Assembly (NCBI GenBank): GCA_042091695.1 | Contig: JBELHA010000005.1 | Coordinates: forward strand, 1-64,000 | DNA length: 64,000 nucleotides | DNA from: Flavicella sp042091695 | GTDB taxonomy: Bacteria; Bacteroidota; Bacteroidia; Flavobacteriales; Flavobacteriaceae | Direction of reading: 5' to 3' | In this document: in pieces, positions 1 through 7,957 of the stretch | Layout: each line of letters begins with the position of its first letter | How positions within the stretch are numbered: the stretch's first letter is position 1 | The notes under the pieces: generated by a model | What the model saw: the letters and a program-made list of their open reading frames with translations, nothing else | Told to the model about the DNA's origin: nothing | Database searches by the model: none | Made by a program: the position numbers and the translations under genes

Positions 1-704
1 AGACTTCCACTGATACCAGTCACAATACCAAATAAATTTGATTGCCATATGTTACAATACAAAAGGTACTCTAGTGAGGTAAAAAGGAGTGTGTTTATAA
101 AAATACTTTTTTTGCGATTTACAAGTGATTTCTTTAGAGATGGCATTTCATAAAGACAAATTCCCATATTAAAGAATAATAAGTGGTTTAGGGTGTCGTC
201 TAAAATTACTATTTTAGGACCAATAATTATATATATAAAGGAAATACATGTAGAAATTAGCAATCCTTTTTTTCCAAGGATGTTATGTATTAATACATTG
301 ATGCTTGATATCAAAAACAAAGCCAATAAGAACCAAAATTGTCCTCTTGGCATGAAAAAAGTAAATACATGGTTGATAGTAATTGTACCGTTGGTGTAAT
401 TCGAGGCAAAAAATTGAATTAAAATCTGTATGAGGCTCCATACTAGGTAAGGGTATAAGATAGTCGCCGTTTTTGATTTTAGGTAGCTTTTAAGGCCTCT
501 GTTTGCACTTTTCACGAAGAAATAGCCAGATAGTACAAAGAATAAAGGCATGTGAAATGCATAAATTGCAGTGTCTATCTGCTCAAATAAACCAAAGTCC
601 ATTCCTGCTGCGTTGAGTCCTCTACCAACATGTCCATAAACGACTAGGATGATACCAATTCCTTTTGATGTGTCTATCCAATCAAGTCTTTCTTTTTTTG
701 TCAT
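1..704 (-). CDS. Acyltransferase 3 family membrane protein (partial)
   Basis: The minus strand is open from an ATG at 704 to the window edge, giving the N-terminal 234 residues of a protein that continues to the left. The start reads MTKKERLDWIDTSKGIGII, followed by a YGH motif and then AFHMPLFFVLSGYFF. This is the signature of acyltransferase 3 / fucose 4-O-acetylase-like integral membrane proteins, which transfer acetyl or other acyl groups to sugars or polysaccharides at the inner membrane. At least five hydrophobic segments are visible. In this family the His of the early YGH-type motif is the usual catalytic candidate. The substrate cannot be predicted. The downstream half, including any extra domain, lies outside the window. 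Confidence 0.85.
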   Translation of the reverse strand, partial: MTKKERLDWIDTSKGIGIILVVYGHVGRGLNAAGMDFGLFEQIDTAIYAFHMPLFFVLSGYFFVKSANRGLKSYLKSKTATILYPYLVWSLIQILIQFFASNYTNGTITINHVFTFFMPRGQFWFLLALFLISSINVLIHNILGKKGLLISTCISFIYIIIGPKIVILDDTLNHLLFFNMGICLYEMPSLKKSLVNRKKSIFINTLLFTSLEYLLYCNIWQSNLFGIVTGISGS

Positions 705-950
705 TTTATTTTTTGAATGATTGTTACCTTTAGTAAATGTATATTTTTCCAAACTCTGTGTTACTAAATTAGACCAATACTATGACATTTTATCTTTTTT
801 TTTAGATTCATTATTAGGAATTATTTAATTGTGAATTATTTATTTTTTATATAATTCTGTAATATAGTTACTTAGGGGTTTTTCTAAATACCTTTTGAAG
901 GTTTTAAAAAAAACACTCCTTTTTATTATGGTTTATTGGTAAAAGCGTTC

Positions 951-958
951 TATATTTG
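951..958 (+). promoter_or_regulatory. -7 promoter box (TATATTTG) of tRNA-Val
   Basis: TATATTTG lies 10 bases before the tRNA and matches the Bacteroidetes -7 consensus TAnnTTTG. No TTG is seen 18-20 bases upstream, so only the -7 element is supported. Confidence 0.55.
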
Positions 959-968
959 CAATCGCTTC

Positions 969-1046
969 GGGCAATTAGCTCAGTTGGTTCAGAGCACCTC
1001 GTTTACACCGAGGGGGTCGGGGGTTCGAATCCCTCATTGCCCACCA
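969..1046 (+). tRNA. tRNA-Val (anticodon TAC)
   Basis: A complete cloverleaf is visible. The acceptor stem GGGCAAT pairs with ATTGCCC. The D-arm contains AGCTCAGTTGG. The anticodon stem CCTCG/CGAGG closes the loop TTTACAC with anticodon TAC. The T-arm holds GGTTCGAAT, and the CCA end is encoded at 1044-1046. Anticodon UAC reads the valine codon GUA. It is a single tRNA gene with a promoter box just upstream and an intrinsic terminator just downstream, so it appears to be transcribed alone. Confidence 0.97.
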
Positions 1047-1050
1047 AGTT

Positions 1051-1081
1051 AAAAGGCTACACAAATTGTGTAGCCTTTTTT
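1051..1081 (+). terminator. Terminator of tRNA-Val
   Basis: Inverted repeat AAAAGGCTACACAA / TTGTGTAGCCTTTT followed by a T-run, starting five bases after the tRNA CCA end. Confidence 0.85.
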
Positions 1082-1185
1082 AGTTTTGATTACTTTGCGT
1101 AATTGTATGCGTTTTAATGTTGCTGCTTAATGCAATATATCAGCCTATATGCTCTGTATAATAAGAGAACACTTCTTTAATTATT

Positions 1186-1470
1186 TTAATGAAGGAGGTT
1201 GTAGAGGTAATAACATAGAAGTGCCAAGCTAAAACCAGCACCTAGATATCCAAAAGCACGTCTATTTTTATGACTTCTGTGGTTTTGTTTTTCTACCGTC
1301 ATATCTTCTTCACCAATGTCAGACATTGAAATATACATGGCGCCAAAGATCATCCATGATAGTGACATTTCAATTCCGTCTATAAAATAGACCAATACTC
1401 CTGATAATATCAGAGAAAATCCAGCAACTAGGTGTAAATTTTCTATAGAAATGCTATATTTTTTATTCAT
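1186..1470 (-). CDS. Small membrane protein of unknown function
   Basis: A 94-residue protein with about three hydrophobic segments (roughly residues 12-31, 34-50 and 72-92). A polar, basic linker around 55-70 (KQNHRSHKNRR) probably faces the cytoplasm. I do not recognise a family. It starts 12 bases after the stop of the FAD oxidoreductase upstream on the same strand. The two are therefore probably co-transcribed from the promoter at 2634-2664 and controlled by the palindrome there. No clear terminator follows it. The operon position suggests a role linked to the oxidoreductase, but that is inference only. Confidence 0.7.
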   Translation of the reverse strand: MNKKYSISIENLHLVAGFSLILSGVLVYFIDGIEMSLSWMIFGAMYISMSDIGEEDMTVEKQNHRSHKNRRAFGYLGAGFSLALLCYYLYNLLH

Positions 1471-1482
1471 TATTTTATTTTT

Positions 1483-2601
1483 TTAACAAACACATTCTTC
1501 ATCACAACAGCTCAAATCGGACAGGTAGAGTCCGTTGCGTTTCCATTTTTCTACTAGTTTTGCAACGTCTTCTTTTTCGTAATCTTCTTTCAGTAATATG
1601 TCTTCTACAATCACTCCAAAGCGCTGTCTAAATTTATAGATAAAACAGAATATATGGTTGTCGTGGCGAACAGAAGGTCCTGATAGGTATATATTATCGT
1701 GTCCTATAAACTCATCTGTTTTTTCATCTAACATTGGGTTTCCATCTTCCCTGTAGAGGATAAATTCTTCAATAGGTTTTTTAACTAAAGAAAAACCTGT
1801 AGCACAAATAGGTTTGTTAGGTGTCTTTATGACTCTAGAGTCTTTCAACTGAAGGATGTATTCATTTTCCTCTCTCGACACAATGTTTACTTCACCTAAT
1901 ACTTCAATAAATAAGGATGATTTTTTTATTTTTTGGTATTTTTCATACGTGTATGGAGACAGTACTTTAGAGGGGTCACTAGTGTAGATATCCTGAATTC
2001 CACTTGGGTCAACCAACATTACTTTCTTTTTGTATTGGACCAAGTCATAAGCAATTTGTACGCCACTTTCATAACCTCCAATGACCACATAATTGTCATT
2101 TTCTAGTTTCTTTGGGTCGGAAATTTGGCTGCTGTGTATGCAATTTTCGTTTCCTTCAATAGAGCTGATTTGTGGGTTTAGGTATTCGCCCGCTGCCCAT
2201 ATTAGGTATTTACAGAAATAAGAACCTTGGTTTGTTTCCACAATATAGCCTTCTTTGTGTTTACTTACTTTTAGAACTTCTGTTTCAGTTTCCACATGAA
2301 TGTCAAAATGATTTGAAACACCCCTCAAGTAGTCCGCATATTCTTTTCCTGTCAAATGCTCTTTTTTGTAAGTAAATGCAGGTGATGTTGCTTCAATTAT
2401 AGAGTTTAAATCCATCTGTCCAAAAGCATTGCTCGGAAAAGACGGTGTTATCATGTGCATATTTTTAGGCCATTTTGAAAACGAATTTCCAATTTCTTTT
2501 TTCTCTAGTATTGTATAGTCTATATCAGACTGATTGAGCAATGCAGCTATCCCTACACCTGCGGGGCCTGAACCTACTATAATCACGTTTTTGACTGTCA
2601 T
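1483..2601 (-). CDS. FAD/NAD(P)-dependent oxidoreductase with Cys-rich C-terminal tail
   Basis: A 372-residue flavoprotein of the two-dinucleotide-binding-domain (flavin monooxygenase / CzcO-like) type. The FAD-binding GxGxxG is at residues 10-15 (GSGPAG). A second, NAD(P)-type glycine motif (GGYESG) is at 175-180. An aromatic/Pro-rich segment, KWPKNMHMITPSFPSNAFG, near 43-61 resembles FMO-type proteins. The protein ends in CCDEECVC (residues 365-372): four cysteines in eight residues, unlike a normal FMO terminus and suggestive of a redox or metal-binding tail. Its promoter is overlapped by a perfect 33-bp palindrome, which suggests tight regulation. The substrate is unknown. Confidence 0.8.
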   Translation of the reverse strand: MTVKNVIIVGSGPAGVGIAALLNQSDIDYTILEKKEIGNSFSKWPKNMHMITPSFPSNAFGQMDLNSIIEATSPAFTYKKEHLTGKEYADYLRGVSNHFDIHVETETEVLKVSKHKEGYIVETNQGSYFCKYLIWAAGEYLNPQISSIEGNENCIHSSQISDPKKLENDNYVVIGGYESGVQIAYDLVQYKKKVMLVDPSGIQDIYTSDPSKVLSPYTYEKYQKIKKSSLFIEVLGEVNIVSREENEYILQLKDSRVIKTPNKPICATGFSLVKKPIEEFILYREDGNPMLDEKTDEFIGHDNIYLSGPSVRHDNHIFCFIYKFRQRFGVIVEDILLKEDYEKEDVAKLVEKWKRNGLYLSDLSCCDEECVC

Positions 2602-2633
2602 AACCCTATATTTTTTTAGATGTATTTACGTTG

Positions 2634-2664
2634 CAATATTAATACATAATTACTGTAAATGCAA
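2634..2664 (-). promoter_or_regulatory. Promoter of the FAD oxidoreductase operon
   Basis: On the minus strand TTG (plus 2662-2664) is followed after 20 bases by TAATATTG (plus 2634-2641), one mismatch from TAnnTTTG. The -33 TTG lies inside the 33-bp palindrome, so a protein bound there would compete with polymerase. Confidence 0.5.
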
Positions 2665-2683
2665 CATTGTTGCATTTACAGTA
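2651..2683. promoter_or_regulatory. 33-bp perfect palindrome, probable operator
   Basis: The left arm TACTGTAAATGCAACA, a single T, and the right arm TGTTGCATTTACAGTA form a perfect 16-1-16 inverted repeat. Its core TGCAACA-T-TGTTGCA has the 7-1-7 geometry typical of Fur-superfamily (Fur/Zur/Mur) boxes. It is not followed by a T-run and lies over the predicted -33 element, so operator is more likely than terminator. The identity of the regulator is inference. Confidence 0.65.
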
Positions 2684-2805
2684 TAGTAAACTTAGAATTT
2701 TTGTGCAGGTACTTGTTAAAAAAGCTATTTAAATTACTTATAGAAATTTTAATGTGCCCTAAAAAAATGAGAGGGTTTATTTAAAATTGGCTCTAGTAGT
2801 TTTTA

Positions 2806-3294
2806 TCAAAGTGAATTCTCTTTGTTTTTGATAGGAATCCAAATTTCTTCTTCTGAATTAGGGTCATTGTTTTTGTAATTGACACCTAAAACTTCAAAAT
2901 GAGGTCTATCATCGAGTACATATTTTGAATTTGGAAGCCATGTTGAAAATATGTATTGAAATATAGTAGCATCTCCACTAGACCCTTTGTAGTCAAAAAC
3001 AGCGTACAATCCTTCTTGTAATCGCAAGGATTGCATGTCTTTAGGTATGTTTTCAGCTGTGATCACTTCAACAGTAGCCCATTTTTCAAAAGTAGTAGTA
3101 GGGCTGAAGTTTTTAAAGTAGTTTTGAGGGTATATTTGAAGTGATATCTTATCCTCTTTTACCCGCTGTGAGACCTCTTTAATTCTTGGTGCAAAACGTG
3201 ACCATAGCATTTTCGTTTTATTGTCAGTAACACTTGATTTTACATGAATCCCTACCAGGGTTTTTTCTTTTTGAAGTTCGATTCTAGGCTGCAT
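2806..3294 (-). CDS. GyrI-like / AraC-effector-type ligand-binding domain protein
   Basis: A 162-residue stand-alone domain resembling the GyrI-like small-molecule-binding (SOUL/AraC effector) fold. The C-terminal half shows the typical run LYAVFDYKGSSGD, FSTWLPNSKYVLDDRPHFE and finally EEIWIPI, the EIWIPI motif being characteristic. No DNA-binding domain is present, so it is not itself a transcription factor. Relatives bind hydrophobic ligands or hydrolyse cyclopropanoid toxins, but no catalytic role can be assigned here. It sits alone between the oxidoreductase operon and rodA. Confidence 0.75.
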   Translation of the reverse strand: MQPRIELQKEKTLVGIHVKSSVTDNKTKMLWSRFAPRIKEVSQRVKEDKISLQIYPQNYFKNFSPTTTFEKWATVEVITAENIPKDMQSLRLQEGLYAVFDYKGSSGDATIFQYIFSTWLPNSKYVLDDRPHFEVLGVNYKNNDPNSEEEIWIPIKNKENSL

Positions 3295-3374
3295 CCTGTA
3301 AATATTTCTTGGGTTTTAAGTGTTTTATGCCTTCGACGATAAGACTGATTGTTTAAACTTTTTTCGAAAATCAA

Positions 3375-4652
3375 TTACCATTCATTGGTTTTGTTAGAAT
3401 CGAGTTTTATAAAGATGAAAAGTAATATGGTAAAACCCCATAATCCTGAACCCCCGTAACTAAAGAAGGGTAGGGGAATTCCTATCGTTGGAAACAAGCC
3501 AATTACCATCCCTATATTTATCAGGTAATGGAAAAAGAAAATACTTGCAATACCATAGCCATAGACCCTACTAAAGGTAGTCTTTTGTCGTTCTGCCATT
3601 TGTATGATTCGCAATACAAAAAGGCTAAAAATAATGACAACTAAGGAAGTGCCAATAAAACCCCATTCTTCACCCACTGTACTAAAAATATAATCTGTAT
3701 GTTGTTCTGGAACAAAGTCTCCTTGGGTACGATCTCCCTCCAAATACCCTTTTCCGGAAAATCCTCCAGATTTGATAGTGAGTACTGATTGATTCGTATT
3801 GTAGCCAACACCTCTTGTGTCGGTATTCTTTCCTAATAAAATATTAAATCGGTCTCGATGTCTTTGCTCAAATATATGGTTGTATACGTAATCCACACTA
3901 AAAATAAACAAGCCAATCACAACAAATAGGCTGAAAATTTTACCCCATTGAAATTTCAAAGATATTTTTCGAATCCATTTTATGTACGCAATAAAAACTA
4001 ATATACATAGGTAAGAGACCAACAAAATGCTTTGGAAACCAAACGCCAATGTTAAAATAAACAACACAATACTAGCGATTCCAACAGCGATATAATAAAT
4101 AGGGAGTCCTTCTCTATACAGTACAAAAAAGAAAGCAGTGTATACTAGGCCCGAACCTGGATCGGGTTGAAGAGATATCAGTATAGCAGGTAAAAATACA
4201 ACAAAAAGAGCTTTGAGTTGATTGCTCAACTTTTTTAAGTCGTATTGTCTATCATTGAGTAGCTTGGAGACTGCTAATACGGTAGCGAATTTTGCAAATT
4301 CAGAAGGTTGTAGGCTGAAGCTTCCAAAACCATACCATGAAGTTGCTCCATTTATTTTTTTTCCAAACAGAAACAAAAGCGCCAATGACAAAAGTGAAAC
4401 TCCATATACAATACTCGCAAATTTCTCATAGGTTTTTGTGTCGATCAATAGAATGGTACTTATGATTACAAAACTAAGACCGATCCAAATCAGTTGTTTG
4501 CCATATTTTGTCGAGAAATCTAGTATTTCATTATGTGTTTCAGAGAGTGATGCTGCATAGATATTCATCCATCCAAATACAACTAAAACGAGGTATAAAA
4601 ACACCAAGGTAAAGTCTACACCAGAAAAGATACTGTTTCGTTGTATTCTCAC
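3375..4652 (-). CDS. rodA: RodA, SEDS peptidoglycan glycosyltransferase
   Basis: A 425-residue protein with about ten transmembrane segments. It polymerises lipid II glycan strands in the elongasome with its partner PBP2. Family hallmarks are LQPSEFAK near residue 115, QPDPGSG near 160, the large extracytoplasmic loop and PEQHTDYIFSTVGEEWGFIG around 320-338, then PFFSYGGSG near the C-terminus. RodA rather than FtsW is chosen because it is the last gene of mreB-mreC-mreD-mrdA-rodA. The start codon is GTG at 4652, one base after the mrdA stop, so translation is probably coupled. No in-frame ATG lies upstream without entering mrdA. Confidence 0.93.
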   Translation of the reverse strand: MRIQRNSIFSGVDFTLVFLYLVLVVFGWMNIYAASLSETHNEILDFSTKYGKQLIWIGLSFVIISTILLIDTKTYEKFASIVYGVSLLSLALLFLFGKKINGATSWYGFGSFSLQPSEFAKFATVLAVSKLLNDRQYDLKKLSNQLKALFVVFLPAILISLQPDPGSGLVYTAFFFVLYREGLPIYYIAVGIASIVLFILTLAFGFQSILLVSYLCILVFIAYIKWIRKISLKFQWGKIFSLFVVIGLFIFSVDYVYNHIFEQRHRDRFNILLGKNTDTRGVGYNTNQSVLTIKSGGFSGKGYLEGDRTQGDFVPEQHTDYIFSTVGEEWGFIGTSLVVIIFSLFVLRIIQMAERQKTTFSRVYGYGIASIFFFHYLINIGMVIGLFPTIGIPLPFFSYGGSGLWGFTILLFIFIKLDSNKTNEW

Positions 4653-4653
4653 G

Positions 4654-6540
4654 TTATTGTTTTTTAGTTTTTTTATTATTTCCGTATTCTGGATCTAATT
4701 GATTTTGATACACTGCTTCAAGAGAGGTGTCAAACATTCTTTCTTCCCACCAACTATTACGGGCTTTACCAGTTAGGTATTTGTCGATCATCAAACTAGT
4801 AATAGGGGCAGCAATGGTAGATCCGTATCCTCCGTTTTCTATATATACGACAAGCGCAATTTTTGGTTCTTTTTTGGGGGCAAAGGCAACAAAAATAGAG
4901 TGGTCCTCAAATTGCACTTTTTTACCATTGATACGTTTAAAGTTTTCTGCAGTTCCTGTTTTTCCACAAATTTCAATGTCTTTTAGACGTACATGTTTTC
5001 CAGTTCCGGTTTTAAATACATCATGCATTCCTTCTATGATGGGATCGAAGTGTTCCTTATCTATTGTGGTATTATGTCTTGTTGTGTATTTTTTATCAAT
5101 AGGATGGTCCTCATTGTCTTTTAGAATATGTGGGGTGAAAAAATACCCTCTATTGGCAATTGCGGCCGTCATGTTGGCCAATTGTATAGGTGTGGTTAAT
5201 ATCTGTCCCTGACCAATAGCATTGGAGATAGTATAGGTAGCTCTCCATCTTCCGTCTGGATACCAGCGGTTGTATAAAGCGGCATTTGGAATCAGTCCCT
5301 TTTGCCCTTGTGGCAAGTCATATCCTAAATAGGCTCCCAAACCAAAACTTTTTACATGTGTAGACCATGCGTCCATTCCTTCAGAAGCGGTAGGGTATTT
5401 TTCAATGATGCGCCTGTATACATTTGAAAAATAGCTGTTACATGATTTGGCAATTCCTTCTCGTAATTCGATACGTTTGTTGAAAATACCACAGTGACAG
5501 CCCATAAATTCTTTTTCTCTAGCACCGTAGCGATAGCCGTTGTAACATTTAAAACCTGTTTTTGGGTGTATGATTTTCTCTTGCAATCCCACAAGCCCTT
5601 GTATCATTTTAAAAGGTGATCCTGGAGCATATTGAGCTAATAAGCTACGGTCATACATAGGTTTGTTGATACTGTCGTTAAAAAATTGAACAGAGTATTT
5701 AGAGCGCAATCTACCTACCATTAAATTTGGATTGTAGTTGGGCATAGTTATCAAGGTTAGAATTTCACCAGTACTAGGTTCAATTGCTACAATTCCACCT
5801 CTCTTGCCTTTCATTAAAGCCTCTCCGTATTGTTGCAACTGAGAATCGATTGTTAGCGTCAAATCTTTTCCCGCTGTAGGAAGACTGTCAAAACGTCCCT
5901 CTTTAAAGGGACCAATAATTTTATTGAAGTGGTCTCTTTGCATATATTTGTACCCTTTGGTACCTCTTAGGAGTTTTTCGTATTGTTTTTCAACGCCTGT
6001 AGTTCCAATCAATTCTCCTGCTTGGTATGCTGGTTTTTTTCGAGCTGTTTCATCATTGACCTCGTTGACATAGCCTAGCACATTTGCGGCAGAATTTATA
6101 GGGTAGTTTCTGAGGTTTTTTTTCTCAATGTAAAACCCTTTGTACTTGTGCATTTTTTCTTGTAAGATAGCGTAGTCTTCTTTAGACAGGTGTGCCAAGA
6201 AGATAGAGGGTAGTCTTGGAGACCAACGTTTGGATTTCTTGTAGCGTTTTAAAAAGGAATTTTTAGAGATATGAATCAAATCACAAAATTCAGTGGTGTC
6301 AATAACTTTAACTTCTCTAGGTACAATCATTAGGTTGTACGATTGCTTGTTACTGACGAGTAGTGTTTGATTTCTGTCGTAAACATAGCCTCTCTCTGGG
6401 TAATCAAAAATTTTCTTAACGGTTGCGTCCTCCAGTGGTGTACCGTCAGTGTTTGATGCAATTTGTAAAAAGAAGAGCTTGACAATATAAATCAACGCTG
6501 CGGATACAATAAAAAAGGAAAGTAAATGGCCGCGCTTCAC
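4654..6540 (-). CDS. mrdA: Penicillin-binding protein 2 (elongasome transpeptidase)
   Basis: A 628-residue class B PBP that cross-links lateral-wall peptidoglycan with RodA. One N-terminal membrane anchor (about 7-26) is followed by the pedestal/dimerisation domain with the FDYPERGYVYDRN motif (45-57). The transpeptidase domain carries all three active-site motifs: SPFK (Ser308-Lys311), SCN (366-368) and KTGT (527-530). The Lys/Thr-rich C-terminus runs into the rodA start. The length and motif set are normal for PBP2. It lies 19 bases downstream of mreD. Confidence 0.95.
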   Translation of the reverse strand: MKRGHLLSFFIVSAALIYIVKLFFLQIASNTDGTPLEDATVKKIFDYPERGYVYDRNQTLLVSNKQSYNLMIVPREVKVIDTTEFCDLIHISKNSFLKRYKKSKRWSPRLPSIFLAHLSKEDYAILQEKMHKYKGFYIEKKNLRNYPINSAANVLGYVNEVNDETARKKPAYQAGELIGTTGVEKQYEKLLRGTKGYKYMQRDHFNKIIGPFKEGRFDSLPTAGKDLTLTIDSQLQQYGEALMKGKRGGIVAIEPSTGEILTLITMPNYNPNLMVGRLRSKYSVQFFNDSINKPMYDRSLLAQYAPGSPFKMIQGLVGLQEKIIHPKTGFKCYNGYRYGAREKEFMGCHCGIFNKRIELREGIAKSCNSYFSNVYRRIIEKYPTASEGMDAWSTHVKSFGLGAYLGYDLPQGQKGLIPNAALYNRWYPDGRWRATYTISNAIGQGQILTTPIQLANMTAAIANRGYFFTPHILKDNEDHPIDKKYTTRHNTTIDKEHFDPIIEGMHDVFKTGTGKHVRLKDIEICGKTGTAENFKRINGKKVQFEDHSIFVAFAPKKEPKIALVVYIENGGYGSTIAAPITSLMIDKYLTGKARNSWWEERMFDTSLEAVYQNQLDPEYGNNKKTKKQ

Positions 6541-6559
6541 GAGATTTTACGAATTAAAA

Positions 6560-7069
6560 TTAGTTTTTAGGATTGCTTAAAAAAGACAGTGTTAAGATAC
6601 TCAAAACAATTGTAAAAATACTTGTGTAGAACGATTTACGGATAATTATTTCAATCAGGTCCCAATTCCAATATTCCAAGCTAAATACAATAAAGTGGTG
6701 TGTCAATGTCAGCAATGTCACAAAAATTGCTACTTTAAGAATAGGTTCATTTTTGATGTTGAATGTCTGATAGTCTAGTTCTTGTTTGTTGAAAATTAAG
6801 TGTAATATTTTCAATCTCATAAAGCCAATCGCCAATGAGGCTGCAGCATTGATTCCTCCTGAATTAGAAAAAAAATCAATACTCAAACCGAGCAGGAATA
6901 CTAATAATAAATAATTTCCGCGTTTTAGTTTTGTTGGATAGGTAAAGATAAAGACAATGTAAATCATTGGGTTTAAATAGCCATAAAGATTGATGTGATT
7001 GGCAATCAATACCTGAATGAGTACCAATACAAAAAATCGTATATAAATATTTAAGATCTCTCTATTCAT
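6560..7069 (-). CDS. mreD: Rod shape-determining protein MreD
   Basis: About 169 residues with five to six hydrophobic helices and no catalytic motif, as usual for MreD, the small membrane component of the elongasome. I place the start at the ATG at 7069 (MNREILNIYIRFF) because ATGAATAG overlaps the mreC stop. That is a classic coupling arrangement, and the longer reading from 7102 would overlap mreC by 41 bases. Sequence conservation in MreD is low, so identification rests on position between mreC and mrdA plus hydropathy. Confidence 0.88.
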   Translation of the reverse strand: MNREILNIYIRFFVLVLIQVLIANHINLYGYLNPMIYIVFIFTYPTKLKRGNYLLLVFLLGLSIDFFSNSGGINAAASLAIGFMRLKILHLIFNKQELDYQTFNIKNEPILKVAIFVTLLTLTHHFIVFSLEYWNWDLIEIIIRKSFYTSIFTIVLSILTLSFLSNPKN

Positions 7070-7928
7070 TGTTTTGAAGGGTGTAAATTTCTTCTTTGTC
7101 AAAGGATTTTATGACTTTGACATAACCTATATTGCTCATGTCTGTTGCTAAGCCTACAGCAATATGAGTATATTTTTTCTTTGTAACCTCTAATTCCTGG
7201 ACTGTTCCTATCAAGATGTTTTCCGGAAATATGATGGATTTACCACCTGTTACGATACTGTCTCCTATTGTTATTTTTGCTTGTCTTTGCATGTCGATAA
7301 GTTGTACCGTTTTGTAGTCCAAGCCATCCCAAGAAAGCGTTCCGAAATAAAAGTTTTTTTTCAGTTTCGCGTTGAGCCTTGTGTTGCTATGGAGTACACT
7401 TATTACAGTGGCGTAGTTTTTAGATACATTGTTGACGATTCCAACAATTCCATTGCTACTAATGACTCCCATGTCTATTGCAATCCCATCAATGCTGCCT
7501 TTGTCAATGGTTAAGATGTTGTTTCTTCTTGCGTAATTATTAGAAATTACTTTGGCAGAAACATAGTGGTGTTTTCGGGTCAAACTATCTTTGAGAATAT
7601 TTTGTAAGCTATCCTTCAAGTTGTAACTCAAGGAGTCTGTCACATTATTTTTCTCACTGAAGTGCCTCGGTATTTTTTCGAAAGCCAATCTATTGCGAAG
7701 TCTTGTATTTTCTTCGGCTAATTTTTCATTCTCAATACGCAAGGCATAGAAAGAAGAGAGGTTATGCATTCTTTCGTAGAGGTTTCCTGTAATTTCATTT
7801 GCGGAATTTACAAACTGACTTTTATGATAGGAATGTGATTGTACTGTAAAGAGAATTGCAAGTGCTTCTAAGCTTATAAAAAGCAAAAAATATCTGTTTT
7901 TTTTTATAAAATTAGAAAACTTTTGCAT
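7062..7928 (-). CDS. mreC: Rod shape-determining protein MreC
   Basis: A 288-residue periplasmic scaffold of the elongasome. One N-terminal transmembrane helix (about 13-30) is followed by a coiled-coil region (about 55-90, rich in E, L and R, including ENEKLAEENTRLRNR). The beta-rich MreC core contains NNILTIDKGSIDGIAIDMGV and GIVGIV. MreC bridges MreB/MreD to PBP2. The gene follows mreB by 29 bases and overlaps mreD by 8. Confidence 0.93.
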   Translation of the reverse strand: MQKFSNFIKKNRYFLLFISLEALAILFTVQSHSYHKSQFVNSANEITGNLYERMHNLSSFYALRIENEKLAEENTRLRNRLAFEKIPRHFSEKNNVTDSLSYNLKDSLQNILKDSLTRKHHYVSAKVISNNYARRNNILTIDKGSIDGIAIDMGVISSNGIVGIVNNVSKNYATVISVLHSNTRLNAKLKKNFYFGTLSWDGLDYKTVQLIDMQRQAKITIGDSIVTGGKSIIFPENILIGTVQELEVTKKKYTHIAVGLATDMSNIGYVKVIKSFDKEEIYTLQNNE

Positions 7929-7957
7929 TCAGGAATTTAGATATATCTGTGTTGTTT

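Noticed and set aside
193..399. 68-codon plus-strand ORF at the left edge
   Set aside because: Antisense to the partial acyltransferase, which has clear motifs.
4727..5212. 161-codon plus-strand ORF opposite mrdA
   Set aside because: Antisense to the conserved transpeptidase domain, with no recognisable motif or expression signal.
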